From the NCBI GenBank assembly GCA_944384205.1, contig CALWSL010000016.1, positions 1 through 64,000 of the forward strand: a stretch of 64,000 nt of DNA, in the 5' to 3' direction. Made by a program: the position numbers and the translations under genes. The DNA is from an uncultured Acetatifactor sp. (GTDB taxonomy: Bacteria > Bacillota > Clostridia > Lachnospirales > Lachnospiraceae). Below the pieces are notes generated by a model. It was not told the DNA's origin and searched no databases. It saw only the letters and a list, made by a program, of their open reading frames with translations. The stretch's first letter is position 1, and each line of letters starts with the position of its first letter. Positions 26,067 through 34,288 of the stretch are shown piece after piece.

Positions 26067-26903
26067 ATGACAAATATGATGAAAAAACTTTCGGAAAATA
26101 TTTTTGACAAACTGTCCATGGACTTTTTGCGGAATCAGGTATTGAAAAATGCTTATGGCAACGATGATACCGTCATTGCAAAGCTGGATCCGAGAATTCT
26201 GCTTGTCTGGTATCTATTCTTTGGTCTGGTGCCCTGGTTTTCCAATAATATTATATTTCTTGGGGGATGCTTTCTCCTTGTAGCGGTGACGACGATTCTG
26301 GCAAAGGTGGCAGGACTGGTTTTGTTTCTGTTTTTAGTGGGGGTATTTTCGCAGACGGGATATTTATTCTTAGTTTCTCTCTTCTTTGGCGGAAATGCAG
26401 AAACCATTATTCCGCTGCTTGTGCTGACCCTTAAAGTGGCAACGGTTTCTCTGGCATCCATTACCGTATTCTCCGGATTAGACCCGGACAGGCTGTCCAA
26501 CGGCTTAATGTGGTTTGGATGCCCGGAACGTTTATCCTTTTCTATCTCCTATGCCTATCGTATCCTGCCTATGCTGATGGAGGAATTTCAGAACGTGCTT
26601 TTATCTTATCGCCTGAGGGGAAAAGCGCCGGAAAGTAACGGCTTTATAGGAAAAATCAAATATCTGGTTTATCAGATACAGGTAATCATACATTCCTTTT
26701 ATCCGTTGATGCTCAATACGGCGAAGAGGTCCCGTACCACGGTGGAAGCATTGGAGATGAGAGGGTACCGCTATGCGGCGACAAATAAAGAAGTAAAGAA
26801 GATGAAGCTTTCAGCTTTAAAGATAACATATGATGACCTGCTGTTTCTGGCAGTCTCCTTCCTCTGGATGGCGATTGTCGCCGTGGTAATGTCATATATG
26901 TAA
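26067..26903 (+). CDS. ECF transporter transmembrane coupling protein EcfT
   Basis: A 278-residue CbiQ/EcfT-like membrane protein: opening KLDPRILLVWYLFFGLVPWF, about five to six helices, then the coupling helices with SYRLRGKAP and EALEMRGYR (the conserved A-R-G type motifs that dock into EcfA). ATG 26067 is preferred over upstream in-frame starts overlapping ecfA since GGAG lies about 9 bases before it. It completes the three-part importer. Confidence 0.9.
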   Translation: MTNMMKKLSENIFDKLSMDFLRNQVLKNAYGNDDTVIAKLDPRILLVWYLFFGLVPWFSNNIIFLGGCFLLVAVTTILAKVAGLVLFLFLVGVFSQTGYLFLVSLFFGGNAETIIPLLVLTLKVATVSLASITVFSGLDPDRLSNGLMWFGCPERLSFSISYAYRILPMLMEEFQNVLLSYRLRGKAPESNGFIGKIKYLVYQIQVIIHSFYPLMLNTAKRSRTTVEALEMRGYRYAATNKEVKKMKLSALKITYDDLLFLAVSFLWMAIVAVVMSYM

Positions 26904-26919
26904 GAAAGGGAAACAAAAA

Positions 26920-27723
26920 GTGTTTATTGATTTTCATACCCACGGAAAACTGGCGAAAAAACTGCCGTTTTCTACAAAATATACGGACTGGCTCATGAGG
27001 GAGGCGCACAGTGCAGGTCTGGACGCCATCTGTCTGACAGAACATTTTAATACCTTGCAATTTGATGAATTATATGGTTATCTATTAGATAGATGCGAGA
27101 GAGAGAAAGACACGCTTGTCACAAGGGAAGGGCTTCGCATTTTTGCAGGAATGGAAACGGATATCGCAGAAGGCGGTCATATCTTATCCCTTGGAACTCC
27201 CGAAACCATTCTGGAGTTAAATGCCCGTTTGGAACCGTACAAAGAAAAAGAAAAATTTCTGCCCTTTGAAAGACTGATGGATTTCTTTGATGAATATCCG
27301 GTCATTGTGGGAGCGGCGCATCCCTTTCGCGAGGGCGGTCATATCCCTGAGCTTTCCGCGGAGCAGCTTAAGAGATTTCATTTTCTTGATTTGAACGGAA
27401 AAGACGTGGCACAGGACAGAAAATGTTTTGAGGAGAAGACAGGCGCTTTGGCGCAGAAGCTGGGAATTCCCATGGTCAGCGGAAGCGATACTCATCAGGC
27501 AGTGCAGTATGGATGTGTCCGCACGGAATTTTCCAAAACAATAAATTCAATAGAGCAGCTCTATGAGGAAATGAAAAAAGGGGATTATAACATTGTTGTA
27601 TCTCCCAATGCCGCTTTTCAGGTGAAAACAGCATGTATCCTGAAAAAAGCGTTAAAGGAAATACATGCGCTGGGCGGGGATTACGTTTCTGTACTCACAG
27701 AGCAGATGATTCTATCAGTATAG
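26920..27723 (+). CDS. PHP-domain metal-dependent phosphoesterase
   Basis: A 267-residue protein with the PHP metal-ligand signature: FIDFHTHGK (HxH), CLTEHFN, GMETDIAEGGHIL, AAHPFREGG and SGSDTHQ. Such proteins hydrolyse phosphoesters with two or three metals; family members include histidinol phosphatase and nucleoside 3',5'-bisphosphatases. GTG start, 16 bases after ecfT and 7 bases before the RpiR gene, so it belongs to the ECF operon. It may process the imported solute. Confidence 0.82.
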   Translation: MFIDFHTHGKLAKKLPFSTKYTDWLMREAHSAGLDAICLTEHFNTLQFDELYGYLLDRCEREKDTLVTREGLRIFAGMETDIAEGGHILSLGTPETILELNARLEPYKEKEKFLPFERLMDFFDEYPVIVGAAHPFREGGHIPELSAEQLKRFHFLDLNGKDVAQDRKCFEEKTGALAQKLGIPMVSGSDTHQAVQYGCVRTEFSKTINSIEQLYEEMKKGDYNIVVSPNAAFQVKTACILKKALKEIHALGGDYVSVLTEQMILSV

Positions 27724-27730
27724 GTGAAAG

Positions 27731-28555
27731 ATGACAATCAAACTGTTAAAGGATGTAAGGGATTATACCTCTTCTGATTTGCGCGTAGCGGAATGGATTG
27801 AAGAATCCGGTGAGGAAATCCTGTTTATGAACATCGGACAGGTAGCGGAGAGACTGGGGATGTCGGAAGCCACCGTGTCCAGAAGCGTGCGGCATCTGGG
27901 TTTTTCGGATTTTAAGGACTTAAAGAAGAATCTTGTTTCTAAAAAGGCAGGCGGCGGCGCCGCAGGTAAAATGGCGGGCACGCTGGCAAAGGAGGATTTT
28001 GCCCCGGACAACTGGTTTATGTGCCAGCAGGAGTCTTTACGGCGTACCGCGGAGAAGCTTGTACAGGAGGACTTAGACCGGGCAGTCGCCTGTATGGCGG
28101 AGGCAAGGCGTATTTATATTTATGCGAAAAATGCGTCCGCTTCCATGGCGCAGCTTCTTTTTTTCAGGCTCCGTCGTATGGGAATGGAAGTATCCCTTCT
28201 TCCGTCAGGAGGCTCGGAGATTGTAGAAGGGCTGTCCCATGTCGAAAAACAGGATTTAGTGATTCTGTTCGGCTTTTCTAAAATTTCCAAAGAAGGCAAA
28301 CTGATATTGGATTATCGGACAAGCGCAGGATATAAAGTGTTGACATTTACAAGCCGGAATCATATGCCTGATGACGAGAAGGGAGATGTAAGTCTCTATG
28401 TTTACCGTGGGGAATCGGGCGAATATCATTCCATGGCAGCAGCGGCAGCGATGGTAGATATGCTGGTGCTTGCGCTTGCGGAAAAGATGAAGACGGATGC
28501 CACAAAGCAGCTCAAAAAAATAGAAAATCTGAAGCGGAAATACAGGGATTTATAG
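27731..28555 (+). CDS. RpiR/MurR family transcription regulator
   Basis: A 274-residue regulator with an N-terminal HTH_6 domain (AERLGMSEATVSRSVRHLGF, about residues 38-57) and a C-terminal SIS sugar-phosphate-binding domain (AKNASASMAQLLFFRLRRMG, then a phosphate-loop region with FGFSKISKEGK). Members of this family react to phosphosugars. As the last gene of the ECF-PHP unit it probably controls it. The DNA-binding and ligand domains both look complete. Confidence 0.88.
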   Translation: MTIKLLKDVRDYTSSDLRVAEWIEESGEEILFMNIGQVAERLGMSEATVSRSVRHLGFSDFKDLKKNLVSKKAGGGAAGKMAGTLAKEDFAPDNWFMCQQESLRRTAEKLVQEDLDRAVACMAEARRIYIYAKNASASMAQLLFFRLRRMGMEVSLLPSGGSEIVEGLSHVEKQDLVILFGFSKISKEGKLILDYRTSAGYKVLTFTSRNHMPDDEKGDVSLYVYRGESGEYHSMAAAAAMVDMLVLALAEKMKTDATKQLKKIENLKRKYRDL

Positions 28556-28617
28556 TGTATCTCCTGCCTGAAAATGCAAATATAGATTTGAGATTACCTG
28601 CATGTCTTATAGAATGG

Positions 28618-28672
28618 ATTGTAAACCTAAAATTGCTATGGGTTGACAATGCAAAACAGACTATGCTATACT
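28618..28672 (+). promoter_or_regulatory. BirA operator and promoter of bioY
   Basis: ATTGTAAACC (28618-28627) and GGTTGACAAT (28641-28650) form a near-perfect dyad (9 of 10) with 13 bases between, as in BirA boxes of Clostridia. The right arm contains the -35 TTGACA (28643-28648); TATACT (28667-28672) is the -10 after 18 bases. BirA binding would block RNA polymerase directly. Confidence 0.82.
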
Positions 28673-28712
28673 TTTTTCAATAAAACAGTATACCAATTTG
28701 GAGGTAATACCA

Positions 28713-29261
28713 ATGGAAACAAAAAAATTTAAGACGCTGGATATGGTTTATACAGCGATGTTTGCTGTTATCATGGCAGTATGCTCCTGGATTTCCATTC
28801 CGGCGACGGTACCTTTTACGCTGCAGACCTTCGGCGTATTTCTGGCAGTAGGTGTTCTTGGAGGGAAGAGAGGAAGCTTATCCGTATTGATTTACCTTTT
28901 ATTGGGAGCGATTGGGGTTCCGGTCTTTGCAGGCTTTGCAGGCGGTCTTACCGTTATTTTGGGCAGTACGGGCGGTTACATAGCAGGATTTCTTTTCTCA
29001 GCGCTTGTTATGTGGGCAATGGAAGTGCTTTTGGGCAAAAAAACCTGGGTACTGACGCTTTCCATGGCAGTGGGACTGTTGGTATGCTATGCGTTCGGAA
29101 CGGTCTGGTTTATGACAGTCTATGCAAAGAATACAGGAGCAATCGGACTTATGACGGCGCTTGGATGGTGCGTGTTCCCCTATATCATTCCGGATGTGAT
29201 AAAAATCGTGCTGGCATTGGCGATTTGTAAGAGGCTTTCAGCGGCGATTAAGATAGCATGA
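28713..29261 (+). CDS. bioY: Biotin transporter S component BioY
   Basis: A 182-residue membrane protein with six predicted helices. BioY features are clear: TVPFTLQTFGVFLAVGVLGG near the N-terminus, LLGAIGVPVFAGFAGG, and GGYIAGFLFSALV. It binds biotin at high affinity and uses an ECF energising module, perhaps the one encoded upstream or another in the genome. ATG 28713 follows TTGGAGG. The BirA operator just upstream and birA just downstream place it in biotin homeostasis. Confidence 0.95.
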   Translation: METKKFKTLDMVYTAMFAVIMAVCSWISIPATVPFTLQTFGVFLAVGVLGGKRGSLSVLIYLLLGAIGVPVFAGFAGGLTVILGSTGGYIAGFLFSALVMWAMEVLLGKKTWVLTLSMAVGLLVCYAFGTVWFMTVYAKNTGAIGLMTALGWCVFPYIIPDVIKIVLALAICKRLSAAIKIA

Positions 29262-29271
29262 AGGTATGCTT

Positions 29272-29385
29272 GTGAAAGAATATCAATTACAGTCAGGGCG
29301 CACCATGGGATGTGCCTTAACTTTTTTAAAGGAATCTGCACAGCCGGAGAAAAGGTTGCGGAATATGATAGACAAGTACTCCTGA
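29272..29385 (+). CDS. Possible 37-residue ORF between bioY and birA
   Basis: A GTG-started frame encodes a basic peptide including KEYQLQSGRTMGCALTFLKE and ending NMIDKYS. The ribosome site is weak (GAAGG, 8 bases before). No known family is recognised; it may be a gene remnant or random frame in the 190-base gap. Confidence 0.25.
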   Translation: MKEYQLQSGRTMGCALTFLKESAQPEKRLRNMIDKYS

Positions 29386-29454
29386 AATGTGGTATATCTG
29401 AAGGGGAATTCATTGTGTCAGTCAAATTAAGATTGTATGATAGCCGGAGAAAAA

Positions 29455-30447
29455 ATGACGACGAAGGAAAGATTACTACAATTATTTGAATCCAATAAGG
29501 GAAATTATCTTTCGGGCGAGGAGATTGCAGAGCAGCTTTGCGTATCCAGGACCGCCGTCTGGAAAGCGGTAAATAGTCTCAGGGACCAGGGATATGCCAT
29601 AGATGCAGTTACCAATAAGGGCTATTGCCTTTCTGCAAAAACAGATATCCTGTCGCCCCAGGGCATACAGAAATATCTGGAGCCGGAGTGGGGGAAGCTG
29701 GATATCAGCGTGCTGCTGACCGTTGATTCCACCAATGCGCTGGTGCGCGAGAAAGCAAACAGCGGACTGGCAGAGGGCTATACCGTGATAGCCAACGAGC
29801 AGACGGCAGGACGGGGACGTTATGGCAGAAAGTTTTTCTCGCCCTATGGAACCGGGGTTTATCTGAGTATGCTGCTCAGACCCTTTCATTATTCCGCCAG
29901 TCAGGCGGTCAGGATAACAACAATGGCAGCCGTTGCCATGTGTGAAGCGATAGAGGAGACCACCGGTGAAAAGGCGTGGATTAAATGGGTGAATGACATC
30001 TATGTCAGAGGGAAAAAGGTCTGCGGCATCTTGACGGAGGCATCTTTTGGACTGGAAAGCGGATTGTTGGAATATGCCGTGCTCGGTTTGGGATTAAATG
30101 TGTATCCTCCGCAGAAAGGATTTCCTAAGGAATTGGATGGGATTGCAGGTCCCGTTCTGGAAAGCGCGCAGGACGATATGAAAAATCGTCTGGCGGCTGC
30201 CTTTCTTAACCGTTTCATGAGATATTATAAAGCGCAGAATCAAACGGAATATATTGAAAAATACAGAAGCTATTGTTTCGTCATCGGCAAGCGGATTTCG
30301 GTAATTTCCGGCAGGCAGACCCGCAGTGCCTATGCCTGTGGTATTGACGACGGGTGCCGCCTGCAGGTAAGGTATGATGACGGAGAGATGGAAAGCTTAT
30401 CCTATGGAGAGATAACGATGAAGCTGACGAAAGGAGATTTATTATGA
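29455..30447 (+). CDS. birA: Bifunctional biotin--protein ligase/biotin repressor BirA
   Basis: A 330-residue protein with the N-terminal winged HTH (SGEEIAEQLCVSRTAVWKAV) and the ligase core: VDSTNALVREKA, the biotin loop GRGRYGRKFFSP, WVNDIYVRGKKVCGIL, and a C-terminal SH3-like part. It makes biotinyl-5'-AMP, loads biotin on carboxylases, and represses bioY through the upstream operator when biotin is plentiful. ATG 29455 follows CCGGAG by 6 bases. The stop overlaps the next start. Confidence 0.95.
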   Translation: MTTKERLLQLFESNKGNYLSGEEIAEQLCVSRTAVWKAVNSLRDQGYAIDAVTNKGYCLSAKTDILSPQGIQKYLEPEWGKLDISVLLTVDSTNALVREKANSGLAEGYTVIANEQTAGRGRYGRKFFSPYGTGVYLSMLLRPFHYSASQAVRITTMAAVAMCEAIEETTGEKAWIKWVNDIYVRGKKVCGILTEASFGLESGLLEYAVLGLGLNVYPPQKGFPKELDGIAGPVLESAQDDMKNRLAAAFLNRFMRYYKAQNQTEYIEKYRSYCFVIGKRISVISGRQTRSAYACGIDDGCRLQVRYDDGEMESLSYGEITMKLTKGDLL

Positions 30448-31370
30448 ATAAAATAGGAATGCAGACCCAATGCGTAATACAGAAAGAGAATATTGAAGAC
30501 GGCTACCGTATGATAAAGGAAGCAGGCTTCGACTGTGTTGATTTTAATTTTGACGATTATCTTTCCGTCAATGACGTGTATGCAGGTAAAATTAATGATA
30601 TTTTTGACCGCCCGATGGAAGAGATATGGGCGGATTTTAAGCCCCATGCGGACGCGGCGGCGGAGTACGGTCTGACCTTTGGACAGACCCATGCGCCCTT
30701 CCCCGTAATGGTAAAAGGCAGGGATGATATCAGCGAAAAAATGCTTCGCATTACCGTAAATACCATGGAACTCAGTCACAGAATGGGTTCACGCTATATT
30801 GTGGTGCATCCGGTTACGCTGGCATATGAGTGCAGCAAGCAGGAAGAGCATGCGTTTAATATTGAAATGTATAAAAGAATCATTCCGGCGGCGAAGAAGT
30901 TCGACCAGATAATCTGTCTGGAAAATATGTTTTGGGAAAGCAATTATCATTTGACGGAAGGTATCTGCTCCGATTTTGCGGAGGCGGCGGCTATGATTGA
31001 TGAATTGAACGGACTTGCGGGAGAGGAGCGGTTCGGTTTCTGCTTTGACGTGGGACATGCGAATGTATTGGGCAAGAATATGTACCAGTCCGTTGTTACA
31101 ATGGGCGGCAGATTAAAGATTCTGCACATTCATGATAATGACGGTATCAGTGATTTGCACACGCTTCCCTACACTTTTATGAGAAGCTGGAGCGGTCTTG
31201 CCACCGACTGGGACGGATTTTTGCGGGGATTAAAGGACATTCATTATGAGGGCGTTTTCAGTTTTGAGACATTTCGCAGTATGGCAGGCTTTCCAAGTGA
31301 GCTTCATCCTTCCGTGTTAAGGCTCACTGCGGATATGGGACGGTACTTTGCGAAACGCATGGAAGCATAA
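30444..31370 (+). CDS. Sugar phosphate isomerase/epimerase (AP_endonuc_2 TIM barrel)
   Basis: A 308-residue TIM-barrel protein of the xylose isomerase-like family. Metal-binding elements are visible: GQTHAPFP, YIVVHP, CLENMFWESN (Glu ligand), CFDVGHANVLG (Asp/His ligands), HIHDNDG, and FSFETF (last Glu). Substrate unknown; relatives act on keto- or inositol-type sugars. ATG start overlaps the birA stop by 4 bases, so translation is coupled, although no link to biotin is known. Confidence 0.85.
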   Translation: MNKIGMQTQCVIQKENIEDGYRMIKEAGFDCVDFNFDDYLSVNDVYAGKINDIFDRPMEEIWADFKPHADAAAEYGLTFGQTHAPFPVMVKGRDDISEKMLRITVNTMELSHRMGSRYIVVHPVTLAYECSKQEEHAFNIEMYKRIIPAAKKFDQIICLENMFWESNYHLTEGICSDFAEAAAMIDELNGLAGEERFGFCFDVGHANVLGKNMYQSVVTMGGRLKILHIHDNDGISDLHTLPYTFMRSWSGLATDWDGFLRGLKDIHYEGVFSFETFRSMAGFPSELHPSVLRLTADMGRYFAKRMEA

Positions 31371-31418
31371 AAAGTATAACTTTTCCATAATCGGGTAAAC
31401 TCTTAAAAGAGACGATGG

Positions 31419-32327
31419 ATGGAGGCAGCAGGTGTGCGGAAATGCAAATGCAGGGCAGGTGTGACAGTGGCGACTGCCGGAATCCTTTTGGGAGGCATTT
31501 TGGTTCTTTGGAGCTATTCTGCGGAAAAGGATGTGCATTTCACACCGGATTACCCGATGGAGGATATTACACCTTATTTGGAGAAAGAGACGCTTGGCGA
31601 GACGGAATATGAAATTTTGTATTGGCAGACTGGTCTTACGGCGCTTGCGGTTGACTGTTTGCGGGAACAAAATAAAAGTGAGGAACTGCTTTCAGTGCAG
31701 GAACGATTTTTTGCCGAAGTAGAGACAACCTGTGAGTGGAACTGGTTTATCTTCGGGGAGACGCTGCGGCACCCGGAGAATAATGCGGAAGCGTTTCCTG
31801 CGTTGGAGGACGGAGATATTCTGATTACCTTTAACAGTCATTTTTTCGGTTGGCGCAACGGTCATGCGGCGATTGTGGTGGATGCGGAAGCGGGGCGGAC
31901 GCTGGAAGCCCTGACGCTTGGGAGGGACTCTGCCATTCTGTCAGTAGACGATTGGATGGATCGTCCCTCCTTTGCCGTTCTGCGATTATCCGGCGCATCA
32001 AAGCAAGAGCGGGAAGAGATAGCATCTTATGCCGAAAAGGAGCTGGTAGAGCTTCCCTACCGTCTGAGTGCGGGGATATGGGAATCCGGCGGCTTTGGCG
32101 TAAAGTCCACAGCGTTTGGTGCGCAGGAAGAGACTGCGGAGATGGATGGCGCAGCGTCGGAAATTTCAGGGACACAGTGCGCTCATTTGATCTGGTACGC
32201 TTACAGACAGTTTGGTTATGATTTGGACAGCGACGGCGGATTGCTTGTAACACCCAGGGATTTGTATGAAAGCCCTCTGCTGGAAATAGTGCAGATTTAT
32301 GGACTCAATCCGCAGGAATGTAAATAA
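31419..32327 (+). CDS. Membrane-anchored YiiX-like permuted NlpC/P60 peptidase
   Basis: A 302-residue protein with an N-terminal hydrophobic anchor (VATAGILLGGILVLWSY, about residues 17-33), then an extracellular domain. The permuted papain-like core has DGDILITF, the His in RNGHAAIVVDAEAGRTLEAL, and the Cys in ISGTQCAHLIWYAY, in the order of the Peptidase_C92 (YiiX/YebB) family. It may cut amide bonds in cell wall or lipoprotein. The ribosome site is weak. A different N-terminus is possible. Confidence 0.68.
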   Translation: MEAAGVRKCKCRAGVTVATAGILLGGILVLWSYSAEKDVHFTPDYPMEDITPYLEKETLGETEYEILYWQTGLTALAVDCLREQNKSEELLSVQERFFAEVETTCEWNWFIFGETLRHPENNAEAFPALEDGDILITFNSHFFGWRNGHAAIVVDAEAGRTLEALTLGRDSAILSVDDWMDRPSFAVLRLSGASKQEREEIASYAEKELVELPYRLSAGIWESGGFGVKSTAFGAQEETAEMDGAASEISGTQCAHLIWYAYRQFGYDLDSDGGLLVTPRDLYESPLLEIVQIYGLNPQECK

Positions 32328-32439
32328 CGAATAAAAAAATTGTAAAAAATATTAATTTTTTTAATGGGACTTGAAATGGCATACGAAATATCGTAAACTA
32401 CAAGGGTAGACTTATTTTGACTGGATTGGAGGATGAAAA

Positions 32440-32790
32440 ATGACAAAAGCAGAAATTTTGAAAAAAGAAATTCTGAGACAGTATCGCAGTGTGCGTCAGT
32501 TCGCAATGGAAATGAATATTCCTTATAGTACTTTGGTGACGGCGTTGGAGCGTGGTATTGAGGGTATGGCTTATGGCACGGTTATCAGAATGTGTGACAA
32601 ATTAAGTCTGAACCCTGTGGACTTCTCTTCTTTGGAGAGAGATACTTCTCTTGGCGCGCAGTTGTTGGAGAACCGTGTTATGCAGTATTATGTGAAGCTG
32701 AATCAGAGCGGAAGGGATAAGATTCTTGAGCTGATGGATGACTTTGTGCAGATTGATAAATATAAAGCAAAAGGCAAGAAAAATAAATAA
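32440..32790 (+). CDS. XRE/Cro-like HTH protein
   Basis: A 116-residue protein. The N-terminal half carries a Cro-type helix-turn-helix (VRQFAMEMNIPYSTLVTALE), the C-terminal half is a helical dimerisation-type segment (QSGRDKILELMDDF) with a basic tail. Ribosome site TTGGAGG. It ends 3 bases before a bidirectional terminator. It may act as a regulator of nearby genes; nothing fixes its target. Confidence 0.78.
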   Translation: MTKAEILKKEILRQYRSVRQFAMEMNIPYSTLVTALERGIEGMAYGTVIRMCDKLSLNPVDFSSLERDTSLGAQLLENRVMQYYVKLNQSGRDKILELMDDFVQIDKYKAKGKKNK

Positions 32791-32792
32791 TC

Positions 32793-32834
32793 AAAAAAAC
32801 CCCCCATTCCGTATGCCGGAGTGGGGTTTTTTAA
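32793..32834. terminator. Bidirectional terminator
   Basis: AAAAAACCCC and GGGGTTTTTT flank an inner CCATTCCG...CGGAGTGG arm. A- and T-tracts on both sides serve the convergent HTH and FliD-like genes. Confidence 0.88.
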
Positions 32835-32842
32835 CAGTGTGT

Positions 32843-34138
32843 TTAGCAATATCCGCTGAACATCATGCCCGTATAAGGACTGGATGCGTAAACATTCACA
32901 AAGTTGTGTCCCGGATTTTTATAGGCGACCATGGTTTTATCCACATAGTCCATCGGGTTTAAGGATACCTGTCTGCTTTTGCGCAGAAGCATTCCGGAAA
33001 ACGCCTTGATGTAATCAAATGTCTTTGAAATATCCGTCGCTTCGGATGCGGTTTTCTTTAATTTATTATCGTCAATTGTCATGGTGCCGTCCTCCTGAAT
33101 GTTCAGTCCCATGTCTTTCATCGGCTGCTCATACAGAGAGGCAATTCCCCGCATTTCATGAACCAGTCTTTTGCTGCCGGATTGGGAATCCAGATAGGAT
33201 GCCGCTGCGTGAAGAAAGGAGTTATATCCGCCAATCAGGTGGGTAATATTGTCCGTCAGGGATTCGATATCGGGCTTCAGACCGATTTGGACTTTCTCCC
33301 CTTCGGCGCTGATGCTCTTTAGTTCTATCTCAAACAACTTGCCAACCGTAAAATGGTTGGCGGAAGCAGTTCTTTTTTCGCCGTTAATGGAAAAATGCGC
33401 ATCCGTAGCTCTGTGGCTGACATAATCCAGACCGAAATAGGCAACGGTACCGGCGGTTTTGCCCGTGTGGTCGTCGCTTATGGAAAAAATGCTGTTCTTA
33501 CCGGCGGGAAGTCCTGTTGCCTCAGAGGTCATGCGCAGGGAGGTGCGTGAACCGGATTCCAACAAGGTGGCTTTAATACCGATACCGGAATTGTTGATGA
33601 GCCGGACCAGACGCTCCTGTACTTCCCTGTTTGTTTCGGAATCGCCGAGGGAGAACTGGAGTTCATAGTTCATATCATTAATGGAGATATCAAAGGAATA
33701 AGTGTCTGCAGGAAGCTCCACCTTTGTATCCTCCAAAAACAGTCCCATATTTTCCTGGGGGGAAGCGAGAACAGTCACTTCCATATCAAACATGGGAGGA
33801 ATATCCTCCGGGTTGGAAGCGCCGATATAATACGCGGTGACAACTGCCTCATTGGTGGAAAAGGCGCTTTTTTTGTTCAGGAGATTATTTTCTTCCAGAC
33901 CGCCTAATTGGGCGATAGTATTGTGCAGTTTGCGGGCATTCTCCTTCAAATCGACCGCATACTGCTGGGTAGTTCTGCTTGTTACCGGAAGATACCAGGG
34001 AGACTCTTTATTTAATTTGACAATAGAGTTATATACGCTGCGCAGCTCACTTTTCTTGTGAGTGTCGAAACGTGTCAGGCTTTTCGGGGTATAAGCCGTA
34101 AGATAATTATTGTACGCAGAAGCTAAAGCAGCACTCAT
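32843..34138 (-). CDS. FliD-like (flagellar cap-like) protein, orphan
   Basis: A 431-residue protein on the minus strand; ATG 34138-34136 is preceded by GAAAGGAGG. The C-terminal part follows the flagellar hook-associated protein 2 pattern: IGGYNSFLHAA, a MGLNIQEDGTMTIDDNKLKK segment (typical of FliD), and a helical end. The middle is strand-rich (LPADTYSFDISINDMNYELQ), as in FliD head domains. The usual FliD opening is absent, replaced by a Tyr-rich start (YNNYLTAYTPKSL). No other flagellar gene is in the window. Possible orphan surface-filament cap or paralogue used outside motility. Confidence 0.6.
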   Translation of the reverse strand: MSAALASAYNNYLTAYTPKSLTRFDTHKKSELRSVYNSIVKLNKESPWYLPVTSRTTQQYAVDLKENARKLHNTIAQLGGLEENNLLNKKSAFSTNEAVVTAYYIGASNPEDIPPMFDMEVTVLASPQENMGLFLEDTKVELPADTYSFDISINDMNYELQFSLGDSETNREVQERLVRLINNSGIGIKATLLESGSRTSLRMTSEATGLPAGKNSIFSISDDHTGKTAGTVAYFGLDYVSHRATDAHFSINGEKRTASANHFTVGKLFEIELKSISAEGEKVQIGLKPDIESLTDNITHLIGGYNSFLHAAASYLDSQSGSKRLVHEMRGIASLYEQPMKDMGLNIQEDGTMTIDDNKLKKTASEATDISKTFDYIKAFSGMLLRKSRQVSLNPMDYVDKTMVAYKNPGHNFVNVYASSPYTGMMFSGYC

Positions 34139-34288
34139 TGTCACGCCTCCTTTCTTCCTTGAAATATAGTGACATGCTGTGTTATCATAAACCAGGTGGA
34201 AGTACTTGAAATCCGTTTCACCGTGCATAAAAATCCACTTTTATAGACTAATTGTAACACATGTAATAGGTAGAAACAAGGTCAGAAA

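Noticed and set aside
28561-28617. Riboswitch in front of bioY
   Set aside because: The sequence lies upstream of the BirA-controlled promoter, so it would not be in the mRNA; no riboswitch core is seen.
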